A stretch of DNA of 42,253 nucleotides from an uncultured Eubacteriales bacterium (lineage in GTDB: Bacteria; Bacillota; Clostridia; Lachnospirales; Lachnospiraceae), in contig CASEML010000068.1 in assembly GCA_949289145.1 (NCBI GenBank), forward strand, positions 1 through 42,253, in the 5' to 3' direction. The notes under the pieces are model-generated. The model ran no database searches. It had not been told where the DNA came from and was given only the letters and a program-made list of their open reading frames with translations. This document shows positions 7,619-16,862 of this stretch, in pieces. Made by a program: the position numbers and the translations under genes. Every line of letters begins with the position of its first letter. Position 1 is the first letter of the stretch.

Positions 7619-8707
7619 ATGATACGATATATGGTAAAAAATAATTTTAAACTTATGTTTCGCAACAAATGGGCCGTTGCGATGATGCTGTTGGGACCGG
7701 TTTTGGTGATTGCTGTTTTATCCAGTGCATTTTCTGAGCTGATGAAATCCTATGAGGGTGTGGCTGAGTTCACAGTGGGATACAGAGCAGAAAAAGATAG
7801 TCAGATGTCTGATTATATGGAATCCATTAAGCATATGGGAAAAGAATCAGGAATTACGTTTTATGAATATCCCCAAGGCGAACCGGAGGACGTGATGGCA
7901 AACAATGAGCTTGCGGGGTTTGTGGAATTTACCAAGGAGGAATATGTATTGTATCAGAGTGCAGATTATGAAGTGGAGGGAATGACATTGGAATATTTCC
8001 TTAGCAGAGTAATAAGTGAAAGTATAGATACCTCTTTGGAAAATAGAAATATAATATGGGAAAGCGATGTAAAGCTGCCAATTCAGAAACTGGAATTTAT
8101 GCCGGCAGTAGATGCCAGGGATTATTATGGAATTGTTTATATTGTGTATTTTTGCTGGTGCGGAATGGTATGTGCCACAGGTGTACTGAGTAATGAAAGG
8201 AAATATGGCATTGAGCGAAAGTTTCAGGTTTCTAATTTGTCAGAAGTTCAGTTATATATAGGAAAATTCCTGCCGATTACCATGATGGTGGCAGTAGGAA
8301 TGGCAGCGGCCACAGTGATTACTATACTGTTGTTTGATATTCATTGGGGGGCTCCGCTGTTATCTGCAGTTATTGTGTTGATAATGATATTGGCGGGAAA
8401 TGCCTTTGGCATGATGATTTATAATATTTCACAAAATCTGGTTATTACAATTATTGTGCTGTTTACAGGAGTGTGGATTATGGGATTTTTCGGCGGAAGC
8501 TTTGAAACATATATGTTTTCTAGTATGCCGGATATGGCAAAGCAGCTGTCTCCTATCTATCATGGAAACAGGGCATTGGTGGAATTGTCCTGCATGGGAG
8601 GAAGTAAGTATGTGGGCAGTGCGATTATTTACTCATTGGCAATTACAGTAATTTGTTCTGCAACCGCCATTTTCATCAGTAAGATTAGGAAGAGAGGGAG
8701 AGCATGA
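7619..8707 (+). CDS. ABC-2 type permease (362 aa)
   Basis: Membrane subunit of the exporter. One segment (about 17-40), a large external loop of about 150 residues, then five or six segments (about 170-355) give the ABC2_membrane_3 layout. The ATG at 7619 follows AGGAAAAAGAAC and is preferred; a GTG at 7604, overlapping the ATPase stop, is in frame but has no ribosome site. The stop overlaps the next start (ATGA), so the two permeases are translationally coupled and probably form a heterodimer. Confidence 0.85.
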   Translation: MIRYMVKNNFKLMFRNKWAVAMMLLGPVLVIAVLSSAFSELMKSYEGVAEFTVGYRAEKDSQMSDYMESIKHMGKESGITFYEYPQGEPEDVMANNELAGFVEFTKEEYVLYQSADYEVEGMTLEYFLSRVISESIDTSLENRNIIWESDVKLPIQKLEFMPAVDARDYYGIVYIVYFCWCGMVCATGVLSNERKYGIERKFQVSNLSEVQLYIGKFLPITMMVAVGMAAATVITILLFDIHWGAPLLSAVIVLIMILAGNAFGMMIYNISQNLVITIIVLFTGVWIMGFFGGSFETYMFSSMPDMAKQLSPIYHGNRALVELSCMGGSKYVGSAIIYSLAITVICSATAIFISKIRKRGRA

Positions 8708-9957
8708 TATCATTAACTAAGGTCAGTTTAAAATTATTGCTGCGAAATAAAGGATTTCTATTTTTTCTGCTGGCAACACCGGTATTATCTGCATTTATAT
8801 TGAGTATGAAAGTAGACCATGCAATTTATTATCAAACTGACGATTCAAAGATCATTGAGTTGGAGGACTGCACAAAGAAAGCAGTTTACTTAGGAGACAC
8901 ATCCGCTTATATAGTCAAGGTATATGATGCTTCTGGTTCGGTGCTGTCGGAGTGGGTGCTGAATAAAATGGCAGACCTCAGTATGTTTTCTGTGTGCAGA
9001 TGTGATGTCAGTGATATGACAGAAGAAGAGGTATTGGCACAGGCAAAGAAAGATGCATTTGATGACCGGGCAGGTGCATTGCTCTACTTAAAAGAGAATT
9101 TTGAACAGACAGTTTTAGATGGCGACTGGGAACATGGAATACAAATTTATACAGTGTCAGAGGATCAGCGGCAGGAACTGTTTGAAACAGAGCTCGCAGA
9201 TTTGCTCAGCCGGATAAAGCAGGTTCAGACATTGACAGGCGGGGATAGTCATGGAGTTGTTGGGGGGCTTGAATCTATAGATGAAAAAATGCCGGAAAAG
9301 AAATTGGTCAGTCTGGCAGGGAAAAAAGGTACTGCACTTACCCAGGAGCAGACAGATCAGATGACGCAGATTGGATATGCATTTGCAATTATCACATTAG
9401 GTTTTCTGTTTTGTGGTGTATGCGTGGCACGTACGGTGATTGAAGAGCAGAATAACAAAGTGTTTACCAGAGTTATGCTGACGAAAGTCGGCAGCAGGGA
9501 CTATTTTCTCTCCAAGTTTACGGTTGCATTCATCATTTGTATTATGCAGACTTTGGTGCTTATGGTATGTTTATCTGCAATGAAAGGGCTAGATATGGGA
9601 ATTAATATGGCAAGTTTCCTTTTGGTTATCTTCCTGTTGGGATTAATCTTTGGTACCTTAAGTCTGCTGTTGGGCATTATGCTGGGTGATGTGATGAGTT
9701 CTAATTATGCAGTGTTTGCAATTTGGAGTATTTCTGCCTTGTTATCTGGTTTGTACTTTCCTCTGGATGATGCCGCTGTTACCATAAAAACACTTTCCTA
9801 TCTTATGCCCCAAAAATGGTTTTTAAGTGTGTCAGAATTATTATTGGCAGGGGACAAGAGTGCCTATTCTATGTTATTATATGTTACAGTGGCTTACTTG
9901 ATTGTAATTATCAGTATGGGCGGAGTAGGGCTTAAGATGAAGAGACAAGAAACCTAG
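8704..9957 (+). CDS. ABC-2 type permease (417 aa)
   Basis: Second membrane subunit. It has an N-terminal segment (about 15-33), a long external region (about 35-220) and a C-terminal cluster of segments (about 225-410). Layout matches the preceding permease but the sequences are diverged, which suggests a heterodimeric channel powered by the ATPase encoded at 6843. The ATG overlaps the previous stop by four bases. Fifteen bases separate it from the histidine kinase gene. Confidence 0.87.
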   Translation: MISLTKVSLKLLLRNKGFLFFLLATPVLSAFILSMKVDHAIYYQTDDSKIIELEDCTKKAVYLGDTSAYIVKVYDASGSVLSEWVLNKMADLSMFSVCRCDVSDMTEEEVLAQAKKDAFDDRAGALLYLKENFEQTVLDGDWEHGIQIYTVSEDQRQELFETELADLLSRIKQVQTLTGGDSHGVVGGLESIDEKMPEKKLVSLAGKKGTALTQEQTDQMTQIGYAFAIITLGFLFCGVCVARTVIEEQNNKVFTRVMLTKVGSRDYFLSKFTVAFIICIMQTLVLMVCLSAMKGLDMGINMASFLLVIFLLGLIFGTLSLLLGIMLGDVMSSNYAVFAIWSISALLSGLYFPLDDAAVTIKTLSYLMPQKWFLSVSELLLAGDKSAYSMLLYVTVAYLIVIISMGGVGLKMKRQET

Positions 9958-9972
9958 AGAGGGAAACGGATT

Positions 9973-11100
9973 ATGGGAGAACAGTTTAGGGATAATTACT
10001 TTTTGGCAGTCCGAATGGGACTGGTATTGGTATTAGAAATATATATTGTTTTATGGCAGTCTGTTTTGACAGGAGCATCTGCATGGGTGCTCCTGCTTCT
10101 TGCGTTATTTCTGGGGGCCATTGCAGCAAAAGAGCTGGTGAAACCGCAGAAACAGGTGGTGTTTCTTATTGGAGCGGCAGCAGTGCTTTATTTTATTATA
10201 TTACTTCTTGGGAATGAATTTATACTGTTAGGAATATTTCTGTGCTATGAGTTCCTTACTTATTTTAAATTGAAAATACTGTGGTATATTTTTCCGGTTG
10301 GAATGGCTTTTATTCCAAATGAAATCAATGCATATATGCAAATAATCCTGGGACTGCTGATGGGTATCATTTATCTACAGCACAATTTTGTGGTGGAGTC
10401 ATACCGACAGCAGGCGAAGGAAGATACTGTGGCAGAGCAATCTTTGAAACACAGTATATATCGAAGGGAGAAAGAAATGCAGGAGGAAGTGCGCAGGAGC
10501 TTACTTGCGGCAGAGAATCAAATGTTAGAGGAGCGGGCACAGCTTTCTCAGACCCTGCATGATAAGCTTGGACATAACATTAACGGTTCGGTGTATCAGC
10601 TGGAAGCAGTTAAAGTGTTAATGGAAAAAGAGCCGGATAGGTCAAAGAAAATGATACAGGCAGTGATTGACCAGTTGCGGTCAGGGATGGATGAAATTCG
10701 GGCAATTCTGTGTAAGGAGCGTCCCGCAAAATATGAGCTGGCCATATTGCAGATAGAGAGACTGTGTGAGGATTGCCAAAGTAAAGGTGTTAATACGGAA
10801 TTGACAATCGAGGGTGAGTTGGTTCAGGTGCCGGAAAAATATTTGGAAATTATCTTAGATAACGCTTATGAGGCAGTTTCCAATTCCATGAAATATGCAA
10901 AGTGTACAAGGATTGAAATTAAGATTTATGTGCTGAATCAAATGATTCGGTGCAGTATATCTGACAATGGTGTTGGTTGTGAAGATATTGTAGATGGAAT
11001 GGGGATTTCAGGTATGCGTCGAAGAGTGAGAGAAGTAAATGGAATTTTGGATTTTGAGTCGGCAGTGGGATTTACTATCAATATGTTATTACCGCTATAA
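9973..11100 (+). CDS. Sensor histidine kinase, HisKA_3 type (375 aa)
   Basis: Membrane sensor that phosphorylates the response regulator encoded next. Residues about 12-135 form five to six membrane segments with almost no external domain (an intramembrane-sensing layout), followed by a coiled coil (about 140-190). The H-box LSQTLHDKLGHNI places the phosphorylated His at 196. The ATPase domain has the N-box NAYEAVSNSMKYAK and G-box SDNGVG and ends with GMGISGMRRRV, all characteristic of the NarL-partner kinase class. With the exporter upstream it likely senses the exported compound or envelope stress. Confidence 0.92.
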   Translation: MGEQFRDNYFLAVRMGLVLVLEIYIVLWQSVLTGASAWVLLLLALFLGAIAAKELVKPQKQVVFLIGAAAVLYFIILLLGNEFILLGIFLCYEFLTYFKLKILWYIFPVGMAFIPNEINAYMQIILGLLMGIIYLQHNFVVESYRQQAKEDTVAEQSLKHSIYRREKEMQEEVRRSLLAAENQMLEERAQLSQTLHDKLGHNINGSVYQLEAVKVLMEKEPDRSKKMIQAVIDQLRSGMDEIRAILCKERPAKYELAILQIERLCEDCQSKGVNTELTIEGELVQVPEKYLEIILDNAYEAVSNSMKYAKCTRIEIKIYVLNQMIRCSISDNGVGCEDIVDGMGISGMRRRVREVNGILDFESAVGFTINMLLPL

Positions 11101-11140
11101 GATAATGTAGCGTGGCAAGTGAAAAAGTAGGAGTGGGCTT

Positions 11141-11770
11141 ATGGAAAAGATTAAAGTAATTATTGTGGATGACAGTGATTTTGTCAGAGATGGAATGGGA
11201 ATTATTCTGGAGGCAGATGATGATTTCCAAGTGGTAGGTTGTGCAGCCAATGGTAGAGAAGCAATAGAGATGGCAAGGCGAACTGCACCGGATATTTTTC
11301 TTATGGATATTCAGATGCCGGAAATGGATGGAATTGAGGCAACCAAGTATATTGTAGAGAACAATTTGGGAAAGGTATTAATTCTTACAACCTTTGATGA
11401 CGATGAACTGGTGCAAAATGCACTTAGAAACGGAGCAAAGGGTTACTTGATTAAAAACCATACACCGGAACATTTAAAGCAGATGATTAAGTCTGTACAC
11501 TATGGAACTGGTGTCATGGAGGAAACCATTTTAGAAAACTTTGCCAAGAATACAGAGGTAAAAACCATCGGGTTCAATGAAAAGGCATACACTGCGAGAG
11601 AACTTGATATTATCAAGGCGGTTGCAGAAGGCTTATCCAATAAAGAAATTGCAAGTCGTTTCTTTATCACGGAAGGAACCGTAAAAAATTATATTACTTC
11701 CATCTTGGCGAAGGAAAATTTATCTCACCGAACAGCACTTGCAGTGTATTATCTTACCGGAAAGAAGTAG
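11141..11770 (+). CDS. NarL/LuxR-family response regulator (209 aa)
   Basis: Receiver domain (1 to about 120) with acidic pocket Asp10-Asp11, phosphoacceptor Asp56 in FLMDIQMPEMDG, switch Thr in LTTFDDDE and Lys in KGYLIKN. The C-terminal LuxR-type helix-turn-helix (about 145-205) reads TARELDIIKAVAEGLSNKEI then EGTVKNYITSIL. The kinase gene precedes it by 40 bp. The dyad at 6703-6718 is the best visible candidate for its operator. Confidence 0.94.
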   Translation: MEKIKVIIVDDSDFVRDGMGIILEADDDFQVVGCAANGREAIEMARRTAPDIFLMDIQMPEMDGIEATKYIVENNLGKVLILTTFDDDELVQNALRNGAKGYLIKNHTPEHLKQMIKSVHYGTGVMEETILENFAKNTEVKTIGFNEKAYTARELDIIKAVAEGLSNKEIASRFFITEGTVKNYITSILAKENLSHRTALAVYYLTGKK

Positions 11771-11818
11771 GGCAACCTTATTGGCGTCCTGATAACCGTC
11801 AAGCCTTAACTGTTACGG

Positions 11819-11843
11819 CAGAGTTATGATTTGTCTCTGTTTT
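11819..11843 (+). terminator. Weak terminator candidate after the response regulator
   Basis: CAGAG (11819-11823) pairs with CTCTG (11835-11839), followed by TTTT. The stem is only 5 bp, so read-through is possible. Confidence 0.3.
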
Positions 11844-11865
11844 GCTGGCTATTTTACTTATAGTT

Positions 11866-11874
11866 TGCTATAAT
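11866..11874 (+). promoter_or_regulatory. Extended -10 promoter for the SDR gene
   Basis: TGCTATAAT is a full extended -10 element (TGn plus consensus TATAAT), which does not need a strong -35. It lies 32 bp before the SDR start codon and just after the weak terminator, so the SDR gene probably has its own transcript. Confidence 0.55.
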
Positions 11875-11906
11875 TGACATATCAATAATTTAAGGAGGTA
11901 GAAGGT

Positions 11907-12650
11907 ATGTTAAAGCAAAAAACAGCAGTAGTGACAGGGGGAACTAGAGGCATTGGTTATGCTGTTGTGAAGAAATTTCTGGAAAACGGAGCAAAGGTAG
12001 CATTGCTTGGTTCTAGACAGGAAACAGTAGACAAAGCCATTGAAAAATTAAAGGAAGAAGGAGTGCAGGGAGAAGTTGCAGGCTTTTGTCCTGATTTAAA
12101 CTCACCGGAAGCCATTGCAGAAACTTTCTCAAAAGTAAAAGACACTTTTGGAAGCTTGGATATTTTAGTGAATAATGCAGGGGTTTCGGCAAGAGAAAGT
12201 ATTTATGATTACAAACCGGAAGATTTTAAGAAAACCATTGATCTAAACTTAAATGGGGTTTTCATCTGCGCACAGGCAGCGGCTAAAATAATGAAAGAAC
12301 AAGGAGGCGGAGTTATTTTAAATACCAGCTCCATGGTAAGTCTTTATGGACAACCATCAGGAAGCGCTTATCCGGCTTCTAAATTTGCAGTGAATGGATT
12401 AACCAAGTCTTTGGCAAGAGAACTGGGAAAAGATAACATTCGTGTAAACGCAGTTGCACCCGGTATTACAAAAACTGATATGGTGGCAGCGTTGCCAGAT
12501 GAATTGATAAAACCATTAATTGCTACGATTCCATTGGGAAGAGTGGGTGAGCCGGAAGATGTGGCAAATGCCTTTTTATTTCTTGCCAGTGATATGGCAT
12601 CTTATATAACCGGTGAAATTTTATCTGTTGATGGAGCGGCTATGACCTAG
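11907..12650 (+). CDS. Short-chain dehydrogenase/reductase, FabG-like (247 aa)
   Basis: NAD(P)-dependent oxidoreductase. The cofactor motif TGGTRGIG (residues 11-18), NNAG, the catalytic Ser in NTSSMVSLYG and YPASK (Tyr-x3-Lys), and the C-terminal GEILSVDGA are in the normal order for a classical SDR. The substrate is not evident. It lies apart from fatty-acid genes, so FabG itself is unlikely; a steroid, sugar or xenobiotic reductase is equally possible. AAGGAGGT precedes the ATG. The alpha/beta hydrolase gene follows and is probably co-transcribed. Confidence 0.88.
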   Translation: MLKQKTAVVTGGTRGIGYAVVKKFLENGAKVALLGSRQETVDKAIEKLKEEGVQGEVAGFCPDLNSPEAIAETFSKVKDTFGSLDILVNNAGVSARESIYDYKPEDFKKTIDLNLNGVFICAQAAAKIMKEQGGGVILNTSSMVSLYGQPSGSAYPASKFAVNGLTKSLARELGKDNIRVNAVAPGITKTDMVAALPDELIKPLIATIPLGRVGEPEDVANAFLFLASDMASYITGEILSVDGAAMT

Positions 12651-12702
12651 AAAATCTCTGACAATTTTGACGGCTATATTGCATATAAAGTGGGAGGATA
12701 GT

Positions 12703-13383
12703 ATGGACATACAATTACATTATCTGGAAAAGGGACAGGGGGAGCCGCTGATTCTTCTTCATGGGAATGGCGAAGATGGAACGTATTTTAATAATCAGGT
12801 GGAATATTTTTCCAGGTCATATCGAGTACTTGCTATTGACACCAGAGGTCATGGAAAATCTCCAAGAGGAAATGCGCCCTTTACCATTGGACAGTTTGCT
12901 GAGGATCTGCATGACTTTATGGACAGGATGGCAATAGGAAAAGCAAACATTTTGGGATTTTCAGATGGTGGAAATATAGCGTTGGTATTTGCCATAAATT
13001 ATCCTGAAAGAGTAAAGCGCCTGATTTTAAATGGAGCCAATCTGAATACAAAAGGGGTAAAAGCTTCTATTCAGATACCCATTGTAATCGGATATAAAAT
13101 TGCATCTTTGTTTGCCGGAAAAAGTCCTGATGCAAAACAAAATGCAGAAATACTGGGGTTAATGGTTAATGAGCCTAACATCAAGGTGGAGGAATTAAAA
13201 AAAATTACAGCCAGAACGCTGGTAATTGCCGGGACAAAAGATATGATTAAAGAAAAGCATACCAGGCAGATTTATGAAAATCTGCCGGATGCCAGAATTG
13301 CTATTATTTCCGGCGATCATTTTATTGCCAATAGGAATCCGATGGCTTTCAATCAGGCGGTTGAGGAATTTCTTATTTCCTAA
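12703..13383 (+). CDS. Alpha/beta hydrolase (226 aa)
   Basis: Cytoplasmic serine hydrolase of unknown substrate. The oxyanion region LLHGNGEDG, nucleophile elbow GFSDGG, acid Asp in AGTKDMI and His in SGDHF give a complete triad. The ATG at 12703 follows GGGAGGATAGT; the frame is open to 12667 but no ribosome site is seen there. It lies 52 bp after the SDR stop with no terminator between. The small size lacks an extended lid domain. Confidence 0.88.
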   Translation: MDIQLHYLEKGQGEPLILLHGNGEDGTYFNNQVEYFSRSYRVLAIDTRGHGKSPRGNAPFTIGQFAEDLHDFMDRMAIGKANILGFSDGGNIALVFAINYPERVKRLILNGANLNTKGVKASIQIPIVIGYKIASLFAGKSPDAKQNAEILGLMVNEPNIKVEELKKITARTLVIAGTKDMIKEKHTRQIYENLPDARIAIISGDHFIANRNPMAFNQAVEEFLIS

Positions 13384-13454
13384 GATTGTTATAGGGAACT
13401 GCTTTCCTCATCCCACAAATAGGAAAATGATTCGTATGGCTTGGCAACATAAAA

Positions 13455-13510
13455 AGAAGCGGGCAGCTTACTTAAGACTAGTAAATAGTTAAGTGGCTAA
13501 AACCGCTTCT
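13455..13510. terminator. Bidirectional terminator between converging genes
   Basis: AGAAGCGG (13455-13462) pairs with CCGCTTCT (13503-13510), with inner pairing CTTAA/TTAAG. T-runs lie on both sides (CTTTTATT on plus; the AAAAA before the stem reads as T on minus). It serves the hydrolase on plus and the phosphate transporter on minus. Confidence 0.75.
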
Positions 13511-13530
13511 CTTTTATTAATAAAAAGCTG

Positions 13531-15171
13531 TTAACTTTCAAGCATGCTGATTTTCACCATTTCATTAGAAATGTTAAGCACATGGTCACCAATTCGTTCA
13601 AAATCAGTTAACATCTCTGAAAACAAGATACTCCCCTCATCAGAACATGAGCCTTGCTGTATTCGTGTAAACATATTGTTGCGATAGGAAACAGTGATAT
13701 CGTCAATTTTTTGTTCCAGACAGGCTATTTTTTCATGCCAGTCTATAACGTCATTATGTTCTGAAGATAATTGTTCAAATAGCTTATCGCATATTTTCTG
13801 AAGTTCGGCTACTTCCCCAATGGCATTTTTAGAGAAATTTATCCGGTTCTCCTTAATCGTGTCGGAATATTCTGCAATATTCACAGCATGATCGCTGATT
13901 CTTTCGATATTGCTTGTGATTGAATAAAAAGCATTGAACATTTGACTGCCATTGGCTGTATTGTCATATGTCATGGCGTTTGTTATGTATTTTGATATTT
14001 CTTTGTTTAGATAGTCAACATAATCTTCCCTATCCTCTATTTCTTTTGCAACCGTATCATTTCGCGAGAGAAAAACATCAAACGCATAATGTACATTTTC
14101 CTTTGCCAAGTCAAGCATATGCAGTAATTCTTTTTTGATACTTTCCATATACATGACAGAAGTCCCCAGTTTTTCAGGGTTAATATGGTTGATATCTAAT
14201 AAATAGCGAACCTTTGTCTGATTTTCTGTATCCGGCCCGTCTTTCAACAGCATGGTTGCCAGTTTGGTAAGCCAGACACCAAAAGGAAGCAAAAGTATAG
14301 TAGTAACCACATTAAATAAAGTATGCAGATTAGCAATCTGGGCAGGGGCATTGTCCGGAGTATACCCTTGTACTATGGATATCAATGGTGTTGTAAGGCA
14401 TAATACCGTAAATAATATAGTACCAATCACATTAAACATAATGTGGATCAGCGTGGCTCTTTTTGCATTTTTACTGGCTCCAATGGAAGCTAAAAGAGCA
14501 GTGATACAAGTTCCTATATTTTGACCGAAAAGAATAAATGCAGCACTATTCAGTCCAATTACGCCACTAGTTGCCAATGCCTGCAAAATTCCAACAGAAG
14601 CAGAAGAGGATTGAATTAATGCAGTAAAAATAGTACCTGCCAATATACCTAGCAGAGGATTCTCAAATCTGGTCAATAAACTTACGAATTCGCTTGAATT
14701 TCCCAACGGTGTCATGGCTTCACTCATCATATCCATGCCGATGAATAAAATACCTAGTCCGGCAAGAATCTCTCCAATGTGGTTTGCTTTTTCGTTTTTA
14801 ATAAATACAATAGCAGCAACCCCTAAAAAAGCCACAAATGGTGCAAACGCACCCACATCTAAGGCAATCAGCTGACCGGTTATGGTGGTACCTATGTTGG
14901 CTCCCATAATAATCCATACTGCTTGCCTTAGGGTCATCATGCCTGAGTTAACAAATCCCACAACCATGACGGTGGTAGCTGAAGAAGATTGAATGATTGC
15001 AGTAATGAAAGCACCCGTCAATACACCTACAAAACGATTGGTGGTTAGCTTTTCCAAAATAAGTTTCATTTTATTACCTGCAGCTGATTCTAAGCCAAAG
15101 CTCATCATTTGCATGCCGTATAAGAACAGTGCCAATCCACCAAGCAGCCTCATGAAATATGCAGGAGTCAT
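13531..15171 (-). CDS. Na/phosphate symporter with PhoU-like C-terminal domain (546 aa)
   Basis: Sodium-coupled phosphate uptake at the membrane. Two inverted Na_Pi_cotrans repeats each carry the family motif: IIQSSSATTVMVVGF and LIQSSSASVGILQAL. Eight or more hydrophobic segments fill residues 1 to about 310. The C-terminal about 220 residues are helical and PhoU-like (SNIERISDHAVNIAEY and DFERIGDHVLNI). The ATG at 15171 is preferred over an in-frame TTG at 15189 because GAAAGGA lies 8-14 bases before it. That ribosome site sits inside the end of the pyruvate kinase gene, whose stop is one base away, so the two are translationally coupled. Confidence 0.93.
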   Translation of the reverse strand: MTPAYFMRLLGGLALFLYGMQMMSFGLESAAGNKMKLILEKLTTNRFVGVLTGAFITAIIQSSSATTVMVVGFVNSGMMTLRQAVWIIMGANIGTTITGQLIALDVGAFAPFVAFLGVAAIVFIKNEKANHIGEILAGLGILFIGMDMMSEAMTPLGNSSEFVSLLTRFENPLLGILAGTIFTALIQSSSASVGILQALATSGVIGLNSAAFILFGQNIGTCITALLASIGASKNAKRATLIHIMFNVIGTILFTVLCLTTPLISIVQGYTPDNAPAQIANLHTLFNVVTTILLLPFGVWLTKLATMLLKDGPDTENQTKVRYLLDINHINPEKLGTSVMYMESIKKELLHMLDLAKENVHYAFDVFLSRNDTVAKEIEDREDYVDYLNKEISKYITNAMTYDNTANGSQMFNAFYSITSNIERISDHAVNIAEYSDTIKENRINFSKNAIGEVAELQKICDKLFEQLSSEHNDVIDWHEKIACLEQKIDDITVSYRNNMFTRIQQGSCSDEGSILFSEMLTDFERIGDHVLNISNEMVKISMLES

Positions 15172-15172
15172 G

Positions 15173-16588
15173 TTAATCAATCCTTTCAACTTTTATCATA
15201 TTTGTATTTCCTGTTTTACCGTTTAATAACCCACCGGTCAGGACGACATTGTCATTTTTGGATAATTGAAATACATCTTTTGCTATTCTCATTGCATTCT
15301 GGAACATGTCCTCCATAGAAGTAAATTTTTCACATAATGCAGGAGTAACTCCCCAACTGAGATTTAATTTTCTCCAAACTTTTTTCGAAGTTGTTATTCC
15401 CACAATATCCACAGGGCAGGCAAAACGGCTGACCATTCTTGCTGTACGTCCACTGAGAGAGTTTACTACAATGCATTTTGCTTTCACGTCAATTGCCATA
15501 GAACAAGTAGAGTGTGAAATGGCATCCAGGTTACTGGATATTTCAAATTCTTCATTTTTAAATCTTTTATTAAAGTTAATTCCCTGCTCTGTATACTCAA
15601 CAGTTTCCACCATATATTGAACAGATTTTACAGGAAATTTTCCGGCTGCTGTTTCACCAGAAAGCATAACGGCAGAAGTTCCGTCATATACTGCATTGGC
15701 AATGTCTGACAGTTCGGCTCTGGTAGGTCTTGGATTGTGAATCATGGATTCCAGCATTTCTGTTGCAGTGATCACATGAGTTCCTAACAATCTGCATTTA
15801 TTAATTAAATATTTTTGAACAGAAGGAACCTCCATAGCAGGAATCTCCACGCCCAGGTCACCTCGTGCAATCATGATTCCGTCTGCTATTTCACAGATTT
15901 CTTCAATATGTTCCACACCGGAGCGGTTCTCGATTTTCGCAATAATATCAATACTATTTCCGCCATTTTCATCAAGAAAATTTCTGAGGTTTTGCACATC
16001 CTCTTTGGTTGATACAAAGGAGGCTGCCACAAAGTCAACATCATTCTCAATTCCAAAGAGCAGATCTTTCTTGTCCTGCTCACTTAGGAAACTGTGTTTC
16101 ATTACCTTATTGGGAAAGTTCATACTCTTTCTATCTGACAATTCGCCTCCTACTACAACCTCACAGATTGCATCATTTTCTTCCAATTCCATTACTTTGC
16201 AAATAATCAGCCCATTATTTACCAGAATAATATCACCAATATTAAGATTTTCAATCAGATGGTCATAATTAACGGAAACACGCTGCTGATTTCCAATTAC
16301 GTCATTCGTCGTAAATGTAAAAGTATCTCCCTTAGACAGTGTAATTTTACCATTTTCAAAGGTTTTAATCCGATACTCTGGTCCCTTTGTGTCCAGCATA
16401 ATTGCAATTGGCATATTTAACTCTTCGCGTACTTTTTTGACAAGGTCGATTTTGCTTTGATGTTCCTCATGAGTTCCATGAGAAAAATTTAGTCTGGCAA
16501 CGTTCATTCCTGCATTACACATATCTTTTAAGGTATCTTCATTTTCACATGCCGGACCAATGGTACAGATTACTTTTGTCTTTCTCAT
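15173..16588 (-). CDS. pyk: Pyruvate kinase (471 aa)
   Basis: Converts phosphoenolpyruvate and ADP to pyruvate and ATP, the last step of glycolysis. N-terminal KTKVICTIGPAC and LNFSHGTHEEH are family hallmarks. The signature IIAKIENRSGVEHIEEI holds the catalytic lysine, followed by GIMIARGDLGVEIP and HVITATEMLESM. The C-terminal regulatory domain is complete, but the extra phosphotransfer domain seen in many Bacillus enzymes (about 585 aa) is absent. AAGGAG precedes the ATG inside the end of the small upstream gene. Pairing with a phosphate transporter is unusual. Confidence 0.97.
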   Translation of the reverse strand: MRKTKVICTIGPACENEDTLKDMCNAGMNVARLNFSHGTHEEHQSKIDLVKKVREELNMPIAIMLDTKGPEYRIKTFENGKITLSKGDTFTFTTNDVIGNQQRVSVNYDHLIENLNIGDIILVNNGLIICKVMELEENDAICEVVVGGELSDRKSMNFPNKVMKHSFLSEQDKKDLLFGIENDVDFVAASFVSTKEDVQNLRNFLDENGGNSIDIIAKIENRSGVEHIEEICEIADGIMIARGDLGVEIPAMEVPSVQKYLINKCRLLGTHVITATEMLESMIHNPRPTRAELSDIANAVYDGTSAVMLSGETAAGKFPVKSVQYMVETVEYTEQGINFNKRFKNEEFEISSNLDAISHSTCSMAIDVKAKCIVVNSLSGRTARMVSRFACPVDIVGITTSKKVWRKLNLSWGVTPALCEKFTSMEDMFQNAMRIAKDVFQLSKNDNVVLTGGLLNGKTGNTNMIKVERID

Positions 16589-16593
16589 TCTTA

Positions 16594-16728
16594 TTACTCC
16601 TTATCTTTTTTTGAATTTTTATCTTTATTATTGTCTACACTGGTTTTACCATTCTCAAGCCACCATCCGAAAACAGCTGCTATCACAGCAAAAACCGTTA
16701 GTATTCCTGCAAAAATATTTTCAAACAT
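16594..16728 (-). CDS. Small membrane protein upstream of pyk (44 aa)
   Basis: A perfect GGAGG lies just upstream of the ATG (minus strand, start at 16728). The product begins MFENIFAGILTVFAVIAAVF, a single membrane helix with WW at its end, followed by a highly charged Lys/Asp tail ending KKDKE. The stop lies 5 bases before the pyk start and carries the pyk ribosome site, so translation is coupled. No family is recognised. It could be a small regulator or anchor. Confidence 0.75.
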   Translation of the reverse strand: MFENIFAGILTVFAVIAAVFGWWLENGKTSVDNNKDKNSKKDKE

Positions 16729-16754
16729 AATTTCCTCCTAAAATATGTTACATC

Positions 16755-16772
16755 AGCATATGTTTATATGCT
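16755..16772. promoter_or_regulatory. 18-bp dyad upstream of the small gene-pyk operon
   Basis: AGCATAT and ATATGCT flank GTTT, 27 bp before the small membrane protein start on minus. Position and symmetry suit a repressor operator or a leader hairpin. The regulator is unknown. Confidence 0.4.
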
Positions 16773-16862
16773 AATCATATTCATATGTAATTTTATTAAT
16801 TGGGACACAAATAAACCTATGATATCACAGGCTGAAACTTAATAGAGGATATTTGCTTGTGG

